Notes under the pieces: generated by a model
The model's database searches: none
What the model was told of the DNA's origin: nothing
What the model saw: only the letters and a program-made list of their open reading frames with translations
Origin: Companilactobacillus keshanensis
GTDB taxonomy: Bacteria > Bacillota > Bacilli > Lactobacillales > Lactobacillaceae
Reading direction: 5' to 3'
NCBI RefSeq assembly: GCF_003946205.1
Contig: NZ_RHOS01000018.1
Span: forward strand, 1-45,882
DNA length: 45,882 nt
Made by a program: the position numbers and the translations under genes
In this document: positions 24,929 to 34,493 of the stretch, piece by piece
Position numbering within the stretch: position 1 is the first letter of the stretch
Layout of the letters: each line of letters starts with the position of its first letter

Positions 24929-26923
24929 CTATTTAACGTACTTTCTATATTTTATCCGTTTCAACCAAGTTTGTTGAGCGGAAATGTTCCAAAACTTTTT
25001 AATCTTACCATATTCACCATCTGCATTTAGATAGTAAGAATTGGCGGAATCTTTCATATACATCTTGATCATTTTTCTTAACTTCTTCTTAACAGGTTCT
25101 TCAACCATCGGTGCGGCGATTTCTACACGACGATCTAAGTTTCTAGTCATCAAATCGGCTGAAGAAATCCAAATCTCGTCCTTACCGTCTCCATAATCAA
25201 AATTATAAATTCGACTATGTTCCAGAAGTTCTCCAACGATACTTTTGACAATAATGTCCTCTTTTTCACCACATAGTCCTAATTTTAATGAACAAGGTCC
25301 ACGAACTATAATTCTAAAAGGCAATCCCAGTCTGGCTGCACCGTAGATACCGTTGATGATATCAATATCAGTCAAACCATTAACTTTAATGAATATTTTA
25401 CCTTTACCAGTTCGCAAGTAATTTCTAGTTGCTTTTCTAATTTTATGTAGAACCATCTGCTTGATACTATTTGGAGAAGTCACCAGCAGATCAAAATTAC
25501 TTGACTGTGTTCCAGAAACAGCGTCAAAAAATAATTTGGCATCATTTACGTATTGTTGATTGCTAGTAAAGAAACTCACGTCAGAGAATATTTTAGAAGT
25601 AATTGCATTATAATTTCCAGTACCGATTTGTACATAACCCGTTTTATCTTGCTCAACTAAACAGATCTTAGCATGCACCTTATTTATACGATCACCATAA
25701 AGAATTTTACAACCGGCCTTTTCAAGCTCATCAGCTACGATCAAATTGTGTTGTTCATCAAATCTTGCTCGTAATTCCACAATAACTGTAACTTTTATCC
25801 CTTTGCTTGCAGCCGTCCTAAGCAAATCAACCACTTGGGACTTTTTCTCAGTACGATAAATCGACATTTTGATACCTGTTGTTCGACTATCATTAACTGC
25901 TGCTTTTAGAAACTTTAAAAAGATATCAAATGATGCATATGGATAATTGACCAGTAACGATTTAGTATCCAGATATTTCAAAATATCTTTTGAATCATTC
26001 CAAGTTAAGCCTGTAAATGGTGCAAATACTAATTTTGGATCATCTCGATATTTTTTAAAAAGTTTATCTAGGAATCTTAAGTCCAACGGACCACAAATTT
26101 CGTAGACACTTTTTTTACTGATACCAAATAATGAGCTGAAGAACACTCTATCTCTTGAGACATCGTGGCTCATAAATTCCACTCGAGTAACCTTTCTGTG
26201 GCCTTTATTAGTCAAATAATCGGTCATACTGTCCAAATACTCTTCATCGCTAAGATCCTCATTCAAAAAGTCATAATGCTTATTTTTATCAAAGGTTAGA
26301 CGATAGACATAACTATTAACAATCTTAAGTTTTTTAAAACGTTCATCGACCGCATTCATAATCAGATCTTCTAGCAAAACGAAATGGTTAGGTACTCCTG
26401 TTTCCACCAATCGCTCTAAGTCATCTGGTATTTCAGCTGTAAATAATTGATCTTTGGAACATAACAAGATATTCAAATTAGAATGCGATTTTTTAGCCGC
26501 GCTAAACTCAACTATCTTGATTTTTTTTGAAATATTTTTAGTGTAATATTTTTTTAGATATTCTTTTTCTTTGTCACTAGTATTTTTGAAGTAAGAAATT
26601 TCAAAAATGCCTTTATCCTTGATATCATCCAGAACGATTCCTAAAGCTTGATACTGCTTAGAAATATTTCGTGAATTGAAATCATAGATAAAACTTAACA
26701 GGTCCACCCCATCTAATCCTGTTCTGCGATCACGCTTTTTTCGAGTTATCATGCTATAAACATTATGCATTCTTACTCTGAAAAACTCATCTAAGTTATT
26801 TGATGCAATCGACAAGAAACGCAGTTTTTCAAGCAATGGAACCTTGCCGTTATAAGCCTGGTCAATAACTCGATTGTCGAATAATAACCAGCTTAAATCC
26901 CTATTATAATATTTAATTTTCAT
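24929..26923 (-). CDS. ppk: Polyphosphate kinase 1
   Basis: This 664-residue enzyme reversibly transfers the terminal phosphate of ATP to polyphosphate. The N-terminus YYNRDLSWLLFDNRV and SIASNNLDEFFRVR are typical of PPK1. The catalytic PLD-like histidine motif is NKVHAKICLVEQ with TGYVQIGTGNYNA downstream, and the second lobe has DEIWISSADLMTRNLDRRVE. The start ATG 26923 lies inside the end of the DUF2252 gene (11-base overlap), with AAGGAA upstream, indicating translational coupling. A longer in-frame ORF to 26986 would overlap further and has no RBS. Confidence 0.95.
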   Translation of the reverse strand: MKIKYYNRDLSWLLFDNRVIDQAYNGKVPLLEKLRFLSIASNNLDEFFRVRMHNVYSMITRKKRDRRTGLDGVDLLSFIYDFNSRNISKQYQALGIVLDDIKDKGIFEISYFKNTSDKEKEYLKKYYTKNISKKIKIVEFSAAKKSHSNLNILLCSKDQLFTAEIPDDLERLVETGVPNHFVLLEDLIMNAVDERFKKLKIVNSYVYRLTFDKNKHYDFLNEDLSDEEYLDSMTDYLTNKGHRKVTRVEFMSHDVSRDRVFFSSLFGISKKSVYEICGPLDLRFLDKLFKKYRDDPKLVFAPFTGLTWNDSKDILKYLDTKSLLVNYPYASFDIFLKFLKAAVNDSRTTGIKMSIYRTEKKSQVVDLLRTAASKGIKVTVIVELRARFDEQHNLIVADELEKAGCKILYGDRINKVHAKICLVEQDKTGYVQIGTGNYNAITSKIFSDVSFFTSNQQYVNDAKLFFDAVSGTQSSNFDLLVTSPNSIKQMVLHKIRKATRNYLRTGKGKIFIKVNGLTDIDIINGIYGAARLGLPFRIIVRGPCSLKLGLCGEKEDIIVKSIVGELLEHSRIYNFDYGDGKDEIWISSADLMTRNLDRRVEIAAPMVEEPVKKKLRKMIKMYMKDSANSYYLNADGEYGKIKKFWNISAQQTWLKRIKYRKYVK

Positions 26924-28286
26924 TTTCCAGTTCCTTCTTAAATGAATCATAGTCGTATTCAACTTGCTTTGCATAGCTGTTAGCAAAATTCATCAAAGAA
27001 TTATCCAAATCCTGATACTCTGCACCAAATCCAATTATTAATGGATAATTCGGCGAGTGTGAATGGGCTCTGGCAAGCAAAGTCACACAAACTGTTACAT
27101 AATCTTCAAAAGAAGCATAGTCTAATTTATCTAAATTTATTGAAGTCTTCATATCCTTAAATTGACGCATATAAAAACTGTATTTATCAGTGTCAAATGC
27201 TCCTAAGAAAGGATCAGAAGCACTTTGCAAGATTAATTGACTATCCACAATATTTTGACCTTGGCTGACTTTTTTATCGGAATATAATCCCTCAACATTA
27301 TAGATAGGTAATGCCTGTTTAGCCTGTAATACTAGATAATTTTTATCCAGATCTTGTAGCAAAATCAGATAACACAGTGTTCCGACACTTCCCACGCCGA
27401 CACTATGCCTGACTACGTCTATAATATTGAAATCTTCAAGAAATAATCTAACGTCACTTCTTTGACGTGCTTTATATTCCTTATATCCCTTAACCAAAGA
27501 GTCAAAATCTTCTTTAGTAATATGCTGTGTGACCGGCTTATTTTCTTCAAATCGTCTTTCGCCTTTTTTATTCAAAACAGTATATTTTTCGATCACTAAT
27601 TTAGAGTTACTTTTTTGAGCTTTCTTGATACTCTTAGTGATCATTTTTGCAAAAGAATTTTGAAAATATTCTTCATTATCTTTTAAGTTACCAAAAATTT
27701 CAGTAATATTTTGCAATGTGTTCGGCAAAATAAAACGCTTCATTTCTGAAATCTTTGTCATATGTTTTAACGTATCGAAATATGTATTAATAACACTTAG
27801 TAAAAATTCCTGAATGTCAGTTTCCTCAAATTCATGAGATCTAGCTACTAATAGCGCACTGACCAGGAAACGTTTTAGGTCGTACTCCCAATATCCCAAA
27901 TGGGCCTCATCAAAATCATTCATATCAAATAATAATTGACCTTCAGAAGAACCGTAAAAACCAAAGTTCCCTAAGTGAGCATCCCCACCGATCAAAACCT
28001 TAATGGCACTGTCAGAGTGACTTGCCAAATCGTAATGCATCACATCCGCCGTTCCCCGAAAAAAGGCGAATAGTGATTTAGACATTCTTTCCCTTTTGAC
28101 CGCTAATAATTCCGGTACAAGTAATTTATTCTTTATATTAAGAATCTTATGAATATTTCTTTTACGTGGTTCAAAAGTATCAAAATCATCTGGAACCATC
28201 GTTGCAAAATAACGTCCCTTTATGATTAACTGTTCCGTACTTTTAAAGGCATCGGTATCCTGAAAAGTATATGGTGTTTGATTCAT
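26913..28286 (-). CDS. DUF2252 family protein
   Basis: This 457-residue soluble protein belongs to DUF2252, a kinase-like family of unknown reaction. Visible family features are RYFATMVPDDFDTFEPRKRN near the N-terminus, FFRGTADVMHYDL and the GDAHLGNFGFYGSSEGQLLF block, which resembles the catalytic HGDxHxxN loop of aminoglycoside-phosphotransferase-like kinases. FDMNDFDEAHLGYWEYDLKR follows it. It overlaps the polyphosphate kinase gene by 11 bases, which suggests joint work on phosphate or polyphosphate (inference). Confidence 0.88.
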   Translation of the reverse strand: MNQTPYTFQDTDAFKSTEQLIIKGRYFATMVPDDFDTFEPRKRNIHKILNIKNKLLVPELLAVKRERMSKSLFAFFRGTADVMHYDLASHSDSAIKVLIGGDAHLGNFGFYGSSEGQLLFDMNDFDEAHLGYWEYDLKRFLVSALLVARSHEFEETDIQEFLLSVINTYFDTLKHMTKISEMKRFILPNTLQNITEIFGNLKDNEEYFQNSFAKMITKSIKKAQKSNSKLVIEKYTVLNKKGERRFEENKPVTQHITKEDFDSLVKGYKEYKARQRSDVRLFLEDFNIIDVVRHSVGVGSVGTLCYLILLQDLDKNYLVLQAKQALPIYNVEGLYSDKKVSQGQNIVDSQLILQSASDPFLGAFDTDKYSFYMRQFKDMKTSINLDKLDYASFEDYVTVCVTLLARAHSHSPNYPLIIGFGAEYQDLDNSLMNFANSYAKQVEYDYDSFKKELENEN

Positions 28287-28350
28287 GCCATCATCTCCCT
28301 AAGGATATTATACCTTAACCTTTCAATAAATCAGGAGATAATGCGACCTT

Positions 28351-30588
28351 TTATATTGCGTCCTTGGCCGTCCATTCTAGTGTTGCATGATAGGTCCCAA
28401 CAGCCGAACTAACCTCATCAACATGCATCAATAAACCGCAGTCTCTTCCCCAGACAACACAGTCCATATCAGACATACCATTTTCTTCAATATCCTCATT
28501 TGGAATCGGTGCATTCGAATCAGTCAATATCGTAAAACTACCATCTTCATTATAATAGCGCAGCGATACTGGCAAAGTATTACTGGAATCATTTATTTGA
28601 AAGGGAGTTATCTGACGAACATATAAACTATGCTTTTTATTATCTCTTCTTTGATCATCAATTGTAACAACCGATTCTGATTTGTCATTAAAAGAGGTTC
28701 GATTAAGAATATCACCTTGATTCATGGTTGACACTCTGCCAAATGAAATCGTATTAGGTTTGATGTCCAACTTATCGTTTGTATAGTTCATAGTTAAATT
28801 ATTTTTACTGTGTTCTGTATAGTTATGTGCCTTATCCGATGAATCACTTGACTCAAAATCAGAATTACCATGAATCCTAGGAATAGTTTTAAAACTCATT
28901 GAATCATCAGGTGTTCTTGCATTAAATTCAACCTCAATTGTATGTGTGAGTCCTTCTCCCTTTCCAGTTACAATAAAATTCAGATTTTCAACTCTTAGAT
29001 GAGGGCAACCATCATCATTTTCTACAGAATACGATCTACTTCCAAGATCCTTACCATCCAAAGAAACCTTCTCAATATGTTTTTCTTTCATATTAGATTG
29101 TAGTGGTAATTCAAAGACACCATATTTCAAAACGCTCAATATATTTTCATTATTCATTACCGTGGTGATTTTAATTCGATCACCCTTTTTAACTTTATCA
29201 ATATTATATTTATGGTTTTCATCCTTAAATGACAAGTTCTCTATTCCAACTTCAAAGTTGATGTAAGGAACATTGGGGTTAAGTACATTCAATGTAGCAA
29301 CCCTAGTCTCAAATTTATGTTCCTTAGATTTCTCTGAACCATCTTCTTCAACTATTTTGGTTCTAACATAGACGCGAACATAAAATTCTCTTTTATGATC
29401 CTCTAACTTTGTATTTTTAATCGTATAAGACAATTGATGTGGATCAGTAGCCAATTTAACATCTCGACCTCTTTTTTTCTCATACCATTCAGCATGCCAA
29501 TCCTCTGGTAAAGTATGTTTATCAATACCTTTCAAATCGAATGTAGCATCCTCATCAACATTTACCGTTTCATCATCCAGACCACCACCAACTTCAATCG
29601 TTTTTTGAGCACTCATTTTTGTGCCATCATCATTGAGAAATGTTCCGGTAATTGTATAATCCCCAGATACCCCATTTTGATTAGCTTCTACTTCCCCACT
29701 TATTGGATCTATTCGGGCCAAAGTCTTATTATCCCCACTCCAGACGACATGACCCGCTGCATCCTCTGGAGTAATTATCTCTCGTGCATTAGTAATATTG
29801 TCTAATCCCTTCATGTTAAAGAGATAATCCTCATCCGTTTCAACTTTCAAATCTGTGATATTTTTTGGTTCCTTAACCACGTGTATAGTAGCAATTTCAG
29901 AATAATAATAAATCGCACCTAGTCCAAGAAGAACCCCTGATGTGGCACGAGCTTGCATATAATATGTACCAACCTTTTTTTCTTTAAATTCATAGTTTTT
30001 TGAATGTGCGATACTTTTCTTAAATCTCAACCAATGTGTCATGTCCTCTGAATAACGCCAGCGATAATTTGGTATTGGATCTTTTAAAATCAGAACCCCA
30101 GATAGTCTGTTCCAAATTGATTCTTTGAATTTTGATTTTATAACTATCTTCTTATCTTGTTTGACATAATAATTCTTTAATGGCTGAACGAAGAACCCTG
30201 CTTTAACGATCATACCCATACTTTTTAGTGGTCGATGACTTGGATGAACATACTTGCCCTTCCCAACAGCTGAGCCTTCTTCCCCAGCACCATCTTCGTC
30301 ACCATCATCGTTTCTAGAATCTTCCTGATTTTTTTCTATCATTTGTTCAAACGTTGAATTTGATTCCTCTTTAATGTTCTCTGTCTCATCTTCTTCTGAT
30401 TTTTTATTTAAAACATCATTTGAATCATTTTTTTTATCAGATTGTTCCAACGTATTTGTTCCAATTACCATATCTTGTCCCAGATCCTTATCGTCGGCCT
30501 TAACATTTATATATCCAGAAATTAAATGTATCAGACATAATAAGAGTCCTATACTAATCAGAAATTCTAACAATACTCCCTTTTTCAT
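28351..30588 (-). CDS. Large secreted cell-surface protein, WxL-like C-terminus
   Basis: This 745-residue protein has an N-terminal signal (LLEFLISIGLLLCLIHLISG, then VKADDK). An acidic, low-complexity stretch to about residue 110 comes next (EQMIEKNQEDSRNDDGDEDG). Several beta-rich, Ig-like regions follow, including repeated patterns DEDYLFNMKGLDNIT and DEDATFDLKGIDKHT. The C-terminal 130 residues (ISFGRVSTMNQ, then YHATLEWTAKDA at the end) resemble the WxL domain that binds peptidoglycan without sortase; the match is distant. No LPxTG is present. The RBS is AAGGAAGTG. A perfect cre overlaps the transcription start, so carbon catabolite control is likely. Confidence 0.7.
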   Translation of the reverse strand: MKKGVLLEFLISIGLLLCLIHLISGYINVKADDKDLGQDMVIGTNTLEQSDKKNDSNDVLNKKSEEDETENIKEESNSTFEQMIEKNQEDSRNDDGDEDGAGEEGSAVGKGKYVHPSHRPLKSMGMIVKAGFFVQPLKNYYVKQDKKIVIKSKFKESIWNRLSGVLILKDPIPNYRWRYSEDMTHWLRFKKSIAHSKNYEFKEKKVGTYYMQARATSGVLLGLGAIYYYSEIATIHVVKEPKNITDLKVETDEDYLFNMKGLDNITNAREIITPEDAAGHVVWSGDNKTLARIDPISGEVEANQNGVSGDYTITGTFLNDDGTKMSAQKTIEVGGGLDDETVNVDEDATFDLKGIDKHTLPEDWHAEWYEKKRGRDVKLATDPHQLSYTIKNTKLEDHKREFYVRVYVRTKIVEEDGSEKSKEHKFETRVATLNVLNPNVPYINFEVGIENLSFKDENHKYNIDKVKKGDRIKITTVMNNENILSVLKYGVFELPLQSNMKEKHIEKVSLDGKDLGSRSYSVENDDGCPHLRVENLNFIVTGKGEGLTHTIEVEFNARTPDDSMSFKTIPRIHGNSDFESSDSSDKAHNYTEHSKNNLTMNYTNDKLDIKPNTISFGRVSTMNQGDILNRTSFNDKSESVVTIDDQRRDNKKHSLYVRQITPFQINDSSNTLPVSLRYYNEDGSFTILTDSNAPIPNEDIEENGMSDMDCVVWGRDCGLLMHVDEVSSAVGTYHATLEWTAKDAI

Positions 30589-30646
30589 GACTTGCTCACT
30601 TCCTTTTTGATACTTTGTGAATAAGAAAACGCCTATTTACAACATA

Positions 30647-30661
30647 AGTAAACGTTTGCAA
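30647..30661 (-). promoter_or_regulatory. Perfect CcpA cre site
   Basis: Read on the minus strand, TTGCAAACGTTTACT matches WTGNAANCGNWNNCW at every position. It lies six bases after the -10 box of the surface-protein promoter, over the expected start point, where CcpA would block transcription. Confidence 0.75.
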
Positions 30662-30667
30662 GTACAA

Positions 30668-30696
30668 AGTATATCGATTGCAATTCACAAATTCAA
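30668..30696 (-). promoter_or_regulatory. Promoter of the surface protein gene
   Basis: On the minus strand TTGAAT (30696-30691), a 17-base spacer and TATACT (30673-30668) form a good sigma-A promoter. The predicted leader is about 75 bases. Confidence 0.7.
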
Positions 30697-31107
30697 AATT
30701 AACTTTTAATATTTTGACAATAAAAAAAGAAGACATAAAAATGTCTTCTAGATTATATTTTTTAATGAATTCAGTTTCTGAAATGATTTAAGTTTTATAT
30801 TAAAATTCAAAATGAAATTTCAATTTTCTTAATTTATTATTTGAAATATATTCTTACCAACACACTCCAAATTTTAATTTATTTTTCGCCATTTATTTTT
30901 AATAAAGCCTTGTGTTAATGGGATACATTAGTATTACTAATGTACTTAACCTGAAACCATTAACATTATTTCCAATATTATCTATATTTTTCACAAAATA
31001 ATTGATTAATCAGATACATAGTAATTCCTAACATAATTCACTATAGTAATGGATCCTAGCCGCTTAATTGAAATCTGTTACTTTGATGAAATTTTCAAAA
31101 TAGAAAA
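30697..31107. other. Gene-free AT-rich stretch with a nested hairpin
   Basis: No gene is supported. At 30914-30964 an outer pair GTTAATGG/CCATTAAC encloses a perfect eight-bp hairpin ACATTAGT-ATT-ACTAATGT. The element lies upstream of the surface-protein promoter and could be an operator or a small RNA, but nothing more can be said. Confidence 0.4.
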
Positions 31108-31136
31108 GAAACCATATCAAAAATTGATATGATTTC
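31108..31136 (-). terminator. Terminator of the acid-sugar operon
   Basis: GAAACCATATCA pairs with TGATATGATTTC (one G-U-type pair) around a five-base loop, followed on the minus strand by TTTTCTATTTT. It lies 11 bases beyond the kinase stop. Confidence 0.7.
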
Positions 31137-31147
31137 AAAAACAAATT

Positions 31148-32374
31148 CTACTTATTTGACTCTTTCAATTTCTTAAACGAGAAAGAAATTAGATCATCGT
31201 TACCAAAAGCTCCAGCCTTAGTTATGACTTTTAAATCATTATATTCTCCACCCTTTATTTTCATCATAGGTGTACCCGTAGCTATTTCAGTAATAATATC
31301 AACACCGTTAGCTTTTATAACATCAAAGAATCCTTTTGCAGTGTCTCCACCTGTAATAAATAATCCAGATGGCCTAATTTTCTTAATAATTCTTCTGCCC
31401 AATCCACCAAGTATTGATTGAACTATTAAACCTATTTCGTCCATAGAAAGGCCATCGGCCTTTAATTTGTCTTGGGTATACTTTAATTCCTTCCTATTAA
31501 CGGTAGCAGATGAAGTAACAATAACATCTTGACCTGACCGCATAGCATTAACGGCTTCATCAACATAATCATAATAGGATTCATCTTTATAAACATCATA
31601 GATTGGAATTGAAATTATTTTGACATTGTTTTCCTTTGCAAACTCAACTTGTTTGGCAGTGACCTCGCTCACGCTACCAACGATTGCCAGTGCAGGTACT
31701 ATTGGATTTTCAATACTTAATATTGCATCCATTATTCCAGACGACCCCACCCATAATACTTTCAAATTTGTCTTCAAAACAGATTGAACTAATAATTGTA
31801 AATCTAAGTCGTTCATAGAATCAGCTGCATAGAACTTAGTTTGAGGAGTTATATGAACTTTTCCATTTCTTATCTCATCTAATGAAATTGAATTAACATT
31901 TTCGCCAGGAAATGCCTTTTTCAAAATATTAAATATATTGTCTTCAGTCAAAGGTTTCACGGGATCCTTAGCAAACTGTGTATTCAGTCCATTAATTCCA
32001 TTGATAGTTAAAATGCTGTTTCTTACCTGACGGCCGATTGATGGTAATGAAGGGGCAAACACCAAAATATCACTATCATAAAGTCTATTTAACTCGTTAA
32101 GTTCATCAGAAATATTCCCACGTAAAGTGGAATCTACCTTTTTGATCGTGTAATCAAATTCCTTCATATCCGTCTGTAAAACGGCTCTTGAAATCTTATC
32201 TCTAGCATCCTTAGGACTCAAGTTACGTGATTCAGTATCTACAACTAGAGAGGAATGGCTTCCATCTTCATCGTGAAGTCTGACTTGAACTGGTATTCCA
32301 CGTTTTGCTAATTGTACTCCAGTATCAGTTGATCCTGTAAAATCATCAGCCATAATTAAATATTTTTTATCCAT
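31148..32374 (-). CDS. Four-carbon acid sugar kinase (DUF1537, DtnK/OtnK-like)
   Basis: This 408-residue kinase has the N-terminal substrate domain (YLIMADDFTGSTDTGVQLAK) and the C-terminal nucleotide domain (LFITGGDTAKGFFDVI, then GTPMMKIKGG). DUF1537 proteins phosphorylate acid sugars such as D-threonate or D-erythronate (established knowledge). The partner PdxA2-type dehydrogenase in the same operon points to the threonate/erythronate 4-phosphate route ending in dihydroxyacetone phosphate. The start ATG 32374 overlaps the end of the permease gene by eight bases, so translation is probably coupled. Exact substrate is not determined. Confidence 0.88.
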   Translation of the reverse strand: MDKKYLIMADDFTGSTDTGVQLAKRGIPVQVRLHDEDGSHSSLVVDTESRNLSPKDARDKISRAVLQTDMKEFDYTIKKVDSTLRGNISDELNELNRLYDSDILVFAPSLPSIGRQVRNSILTINGINGLNTQFAKDPVKPLTEDNIFNILKKAFPGENVNSISLDEIRNGKVHITPQTKFYAADSMNDLDLQLLVQSVLKTNLKVLWVGSSGIMDAILSIENPIVPALAIVGSVSEVTAKQVEFAKENNVKIISIPIYDVYKDESYYDYVDEAVNAMRSGQDVIVTSSATVNRKELKYTQDKLKADGLSMDEIGLIVQSILGGLGRRIIKKIRPSGLFITGGDTAKGFFDVIKANGVDIITEIATGTPMMKIKGGEYNDLKVITKAGAFGNDDLISFSFKKLKESNK

Positions 32375-33350
32375 TTGCAACTACACCTTGTTTCTCAACA
32401 AAGTCTTTACCTTTTGATTTATCCTCATGCTTGACTAACCAAGAAACTAATAAGGGGCAAAGGATTGCTGTAATGATAACAGAAGCTGCAACTTGTGCAG
32501 TAGCAACGGCAGTAGTATGTGCAAATGCTGGTACAACTGCAGCTATAGCAGCAGGAGTTGCTGCGGCGTTGCCGGCAGTAGTACCAATAGCCGCACCAAC
32601 AGCTGGATGCTCTGTACGAAGTACATATTTCATAATCAAATAACCGCCAAATCCGGCAATTATTGTTACTAAAACACCTAATACGATTCCTGGCAGCCCA
32701 GCTTTAATAATTTGCGAAAAATTCAGGGCTGCTCCAAGTGTAAATGCAAAGAATGGAATAGGCATAACAGTCCCTGCCTTAAAGAAATCTTTAAGTTCGG
32801 AATCCAGATTACCAAAAATAAATCCTAATACGATGGGAACTAAAGCAGCCACGAATAACATAACCGGTAACTTGGCCGTTCCAGTTGCTCCTAAAGCAAT
32901 CATTGTGAAGAAGGGTCCATCCATTAAAGTAGTAATTGAAATGGCTCCAACATCACTAGCATCACCATATTCCCCTGCAAGCGCACCATACAATCCACCA
33001 TTTGCATTAGTCATTGATGATATTAAAGCGAGTGGTAAAATCCCTAAAAATGTTCCATTTCCAAAAAGAGATCCTACCAACCATCCAAAAATAAGACCTA
33101 ATAATAGTCTGAAAAATGTTAGAGCAGTTCCTCTAATTACTGGTTGCCCAGCCTGTTTAATTGAAATTTGTGCACCATTACAAAAGCAGAATAACGATAG
33201 TAAAGTTAAAGTACCAGTTTTAAAAAGTGCGGTTGTAAATCCACCAATTTCAAGTGAATTTGGTAGGAAAGTATTAAAAGTAGTCCCAAGTAACAGTGGA
33301 ACCACCATCAATCCTCCAGGAACTCTATTTATCCCTTTAAGAATCTTCAT
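32367..33350 (-). CDS. 2-keto-3-deoxygluconate permease (KdgT) family transporter
   Basis: This 327-residue membrane protein of the KdgT family has about 10 hydrophobic segments. Glycine/alanine-rich helices such as AAIGTTAGNAAATPAAIAAV and the central SSMTNANGGLYGALAGEYGD are family features. The family carries acid sugars by proton symport. Between the dehydrogenase and kinase genes, it is the likely importer of the threonate-like substrate. It starts 13 bases after pdxA2 and overlaps the kinase start. Confidence 0.9.
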   Translation of the reverse strand: MKILKGINRVPGGLMVVPLLLGTTFNTFLPNSLEIGGFTTALFKTGTLTLLSLFCFCNGAQISIKQAGQPVIRGTALTFFRLLLGLIFGWLVGSLFGNGTFLGILPLALISSMTNANGGLYGALAGEYGDASDVGAISITTLMDGPFFTMIALGATGTAKLPVMLFVAALVPIVLGFIFGNLDSELKDFFKAGTVMPIPFFAFTLGAALNFSQIIKAGLPGIVLGVLVTIIAGFGGYLIMKYVLRTEHPAVGAAIGTTAGNAAATPAAIAAVVPAFAHTTAVATAQVAASVIITAILCPLLVSWLVKHEDKSKGKDFVEKQGVVANG

Positions 33351-33363
33351 TGCTAAACCTCCT

Positions 33364-34392
33364 CTATTTATTGATTGCTAATTTTGTTGCGTAATCAATA
33401 GAATTTAATAAACTTATATCGTTTGCTTTTCCAGTCAGAACCTGATCAAAAGCTGTTCCGTGATCAACTGAAGTACGAATAATTGGTAACCCTAGTGTAA
33501 TATTTACACCGGATACATTTCCCCAAGTCTTAGTCTTTTGATCATACTTAAATCCTATTAATTTAATAGGTATATGACCTTGGTCATGATACATTGCTAC
33601 AACAATATCAAACCATCCACCAACGGCCTTAGGAAATACAGTATCTGGTGGCACGGGACCAGTAACATCTATACCCTCATCTTTTGCAGCATTGATCGCG
33701 GGTATAATTTCTTTCTCCTCTTCGTCTCCAAATAACCCATTTTCACTACTGTGTGGATTCAATCCAGCAACACCTATTTTTGGATTTGAAATACCTAATT
33801 GCCTCATAGCTTTATTAGCTATTTCAATAACTTCTAACACACGAGGTTTTTTAACTAATTCTGTGGCACGTTTTAATGAAACATGTGTACTAACATGAAC
33901 AACTCTAAGATTTTCGTGAGCCAACATCATTGTGTAATTCTTAGTGCCAGTTCTACTTGCATATATTTCTGTATGCCCGGCAAAATGATGTCCAGCCAAA
34001 TTCATCGCTTCTTTGTTAAGGGCATTAGTCACCGTAGCATCTACTTCTTTGTTCATGGCCAAATCAATCACAGTAGTGACATACTTATAAGCCGCATCTC
34101 CAGCCATTGCACTAACCTGTCCAAACTTCAATTTGTCAATATCAACAAGATGCATATCCAAAACATCCATTGAACCAAATTCAAATTTTGCCTCACTAAC
34201 TTCGGAAATAGAGTTCAATTTTATTTTCAAATCTGGAATCTCTTCCATAACATAATTCAAAACCGAAACGTCTCCCACAATAAAGGGACGACATTTCTCA
34301 AATAGTTCTTCATGCTTAAATGCTTTTAATGATATCTCGGGACCAATACTTGCTGGATCCCCCATAGTAATAGCAATAATAGGTAATTTCAT
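33364..34392 (-). CDS. pdxA2: PdxA2-type 4-phospho-D-threonate/erythronate dehydrogenase
   Basis: This 342-residue protein of the PdxA family has the N-terminal AITMGDPASIGPEISLKAF and metal-site histidines in LAGHHFAGHTEIYA and VAMYHDQGHIPIK. NPHSSENGLFGDEEEK and the C-terminal RTSVDHGTAFDQ complete the family pattern. With a DUF1537 kinase and KdgT permease it fits the PdxA2 group, which oxidises and decarboxylates the 4-phospho acid sugar to dihydroxyacetone phosphate, rather than vitamin B6 synthesis. No RBS lies directly before the ATG; AAGGGGAG lies about 30 bases upstream, with a hairpin in between. Confidence 0.9.
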   Translation of the reverse strand: MKLPIIAITMGDPASIGPEISLKAFKHEELFEKCRPFIVGDVSVLNYVMEEIPDLKIKLNSISEVSEAKFEFGSMDVLDMHLVDIDKLKFGQVSAMAGDAAYKYVTTVIDLAMNKEVDATVTNALNKEAMNLAGHHFAGHTEIYASRTGTKNYTMMLAHENLRVVHVSTHVSLKRATELVKKPRVLEVIEIANKAMRQLGISNPKIGVAGLNPHSSENGLFGDEEEKEIIPAINAAKDEGIDVTGPVPPDTVFPKAVGGWFDIVVAMYHDQGHIPIKLIGFKYDQKTKTWGNVSGVNITLGLPIIRTSVDHGTAFDQVLTGKANDISLLNSIDYATKLAINK

Positions 34393-34399
34393 TTTTCAC

Positions 34400-34418
34400 G
34401 GTATTCTACACGAATACC
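34400..34418 (-). promoter_or_regulatory. Hairpin between Shine-Dalgarno and start codon of pdxA2
   Basis: GGTATTC and GAATACC form a perfect seven-bp stem with a five-base loop. On the minus strand it lies between AAGGGGAG (34430-34423) and the ATG at 34392. If folded out, the SD-to-ATG distance falls from 30 to 11 bases. It could instead be an operator. Confidence 0.5.
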
Positions 34419-34493
34419 TTCACTCCCCTTCCTTATCTTTCCTAACTTAGTTTAGATGGGTTGAAATTAAAGCACTAGCATAATATGATTCAT

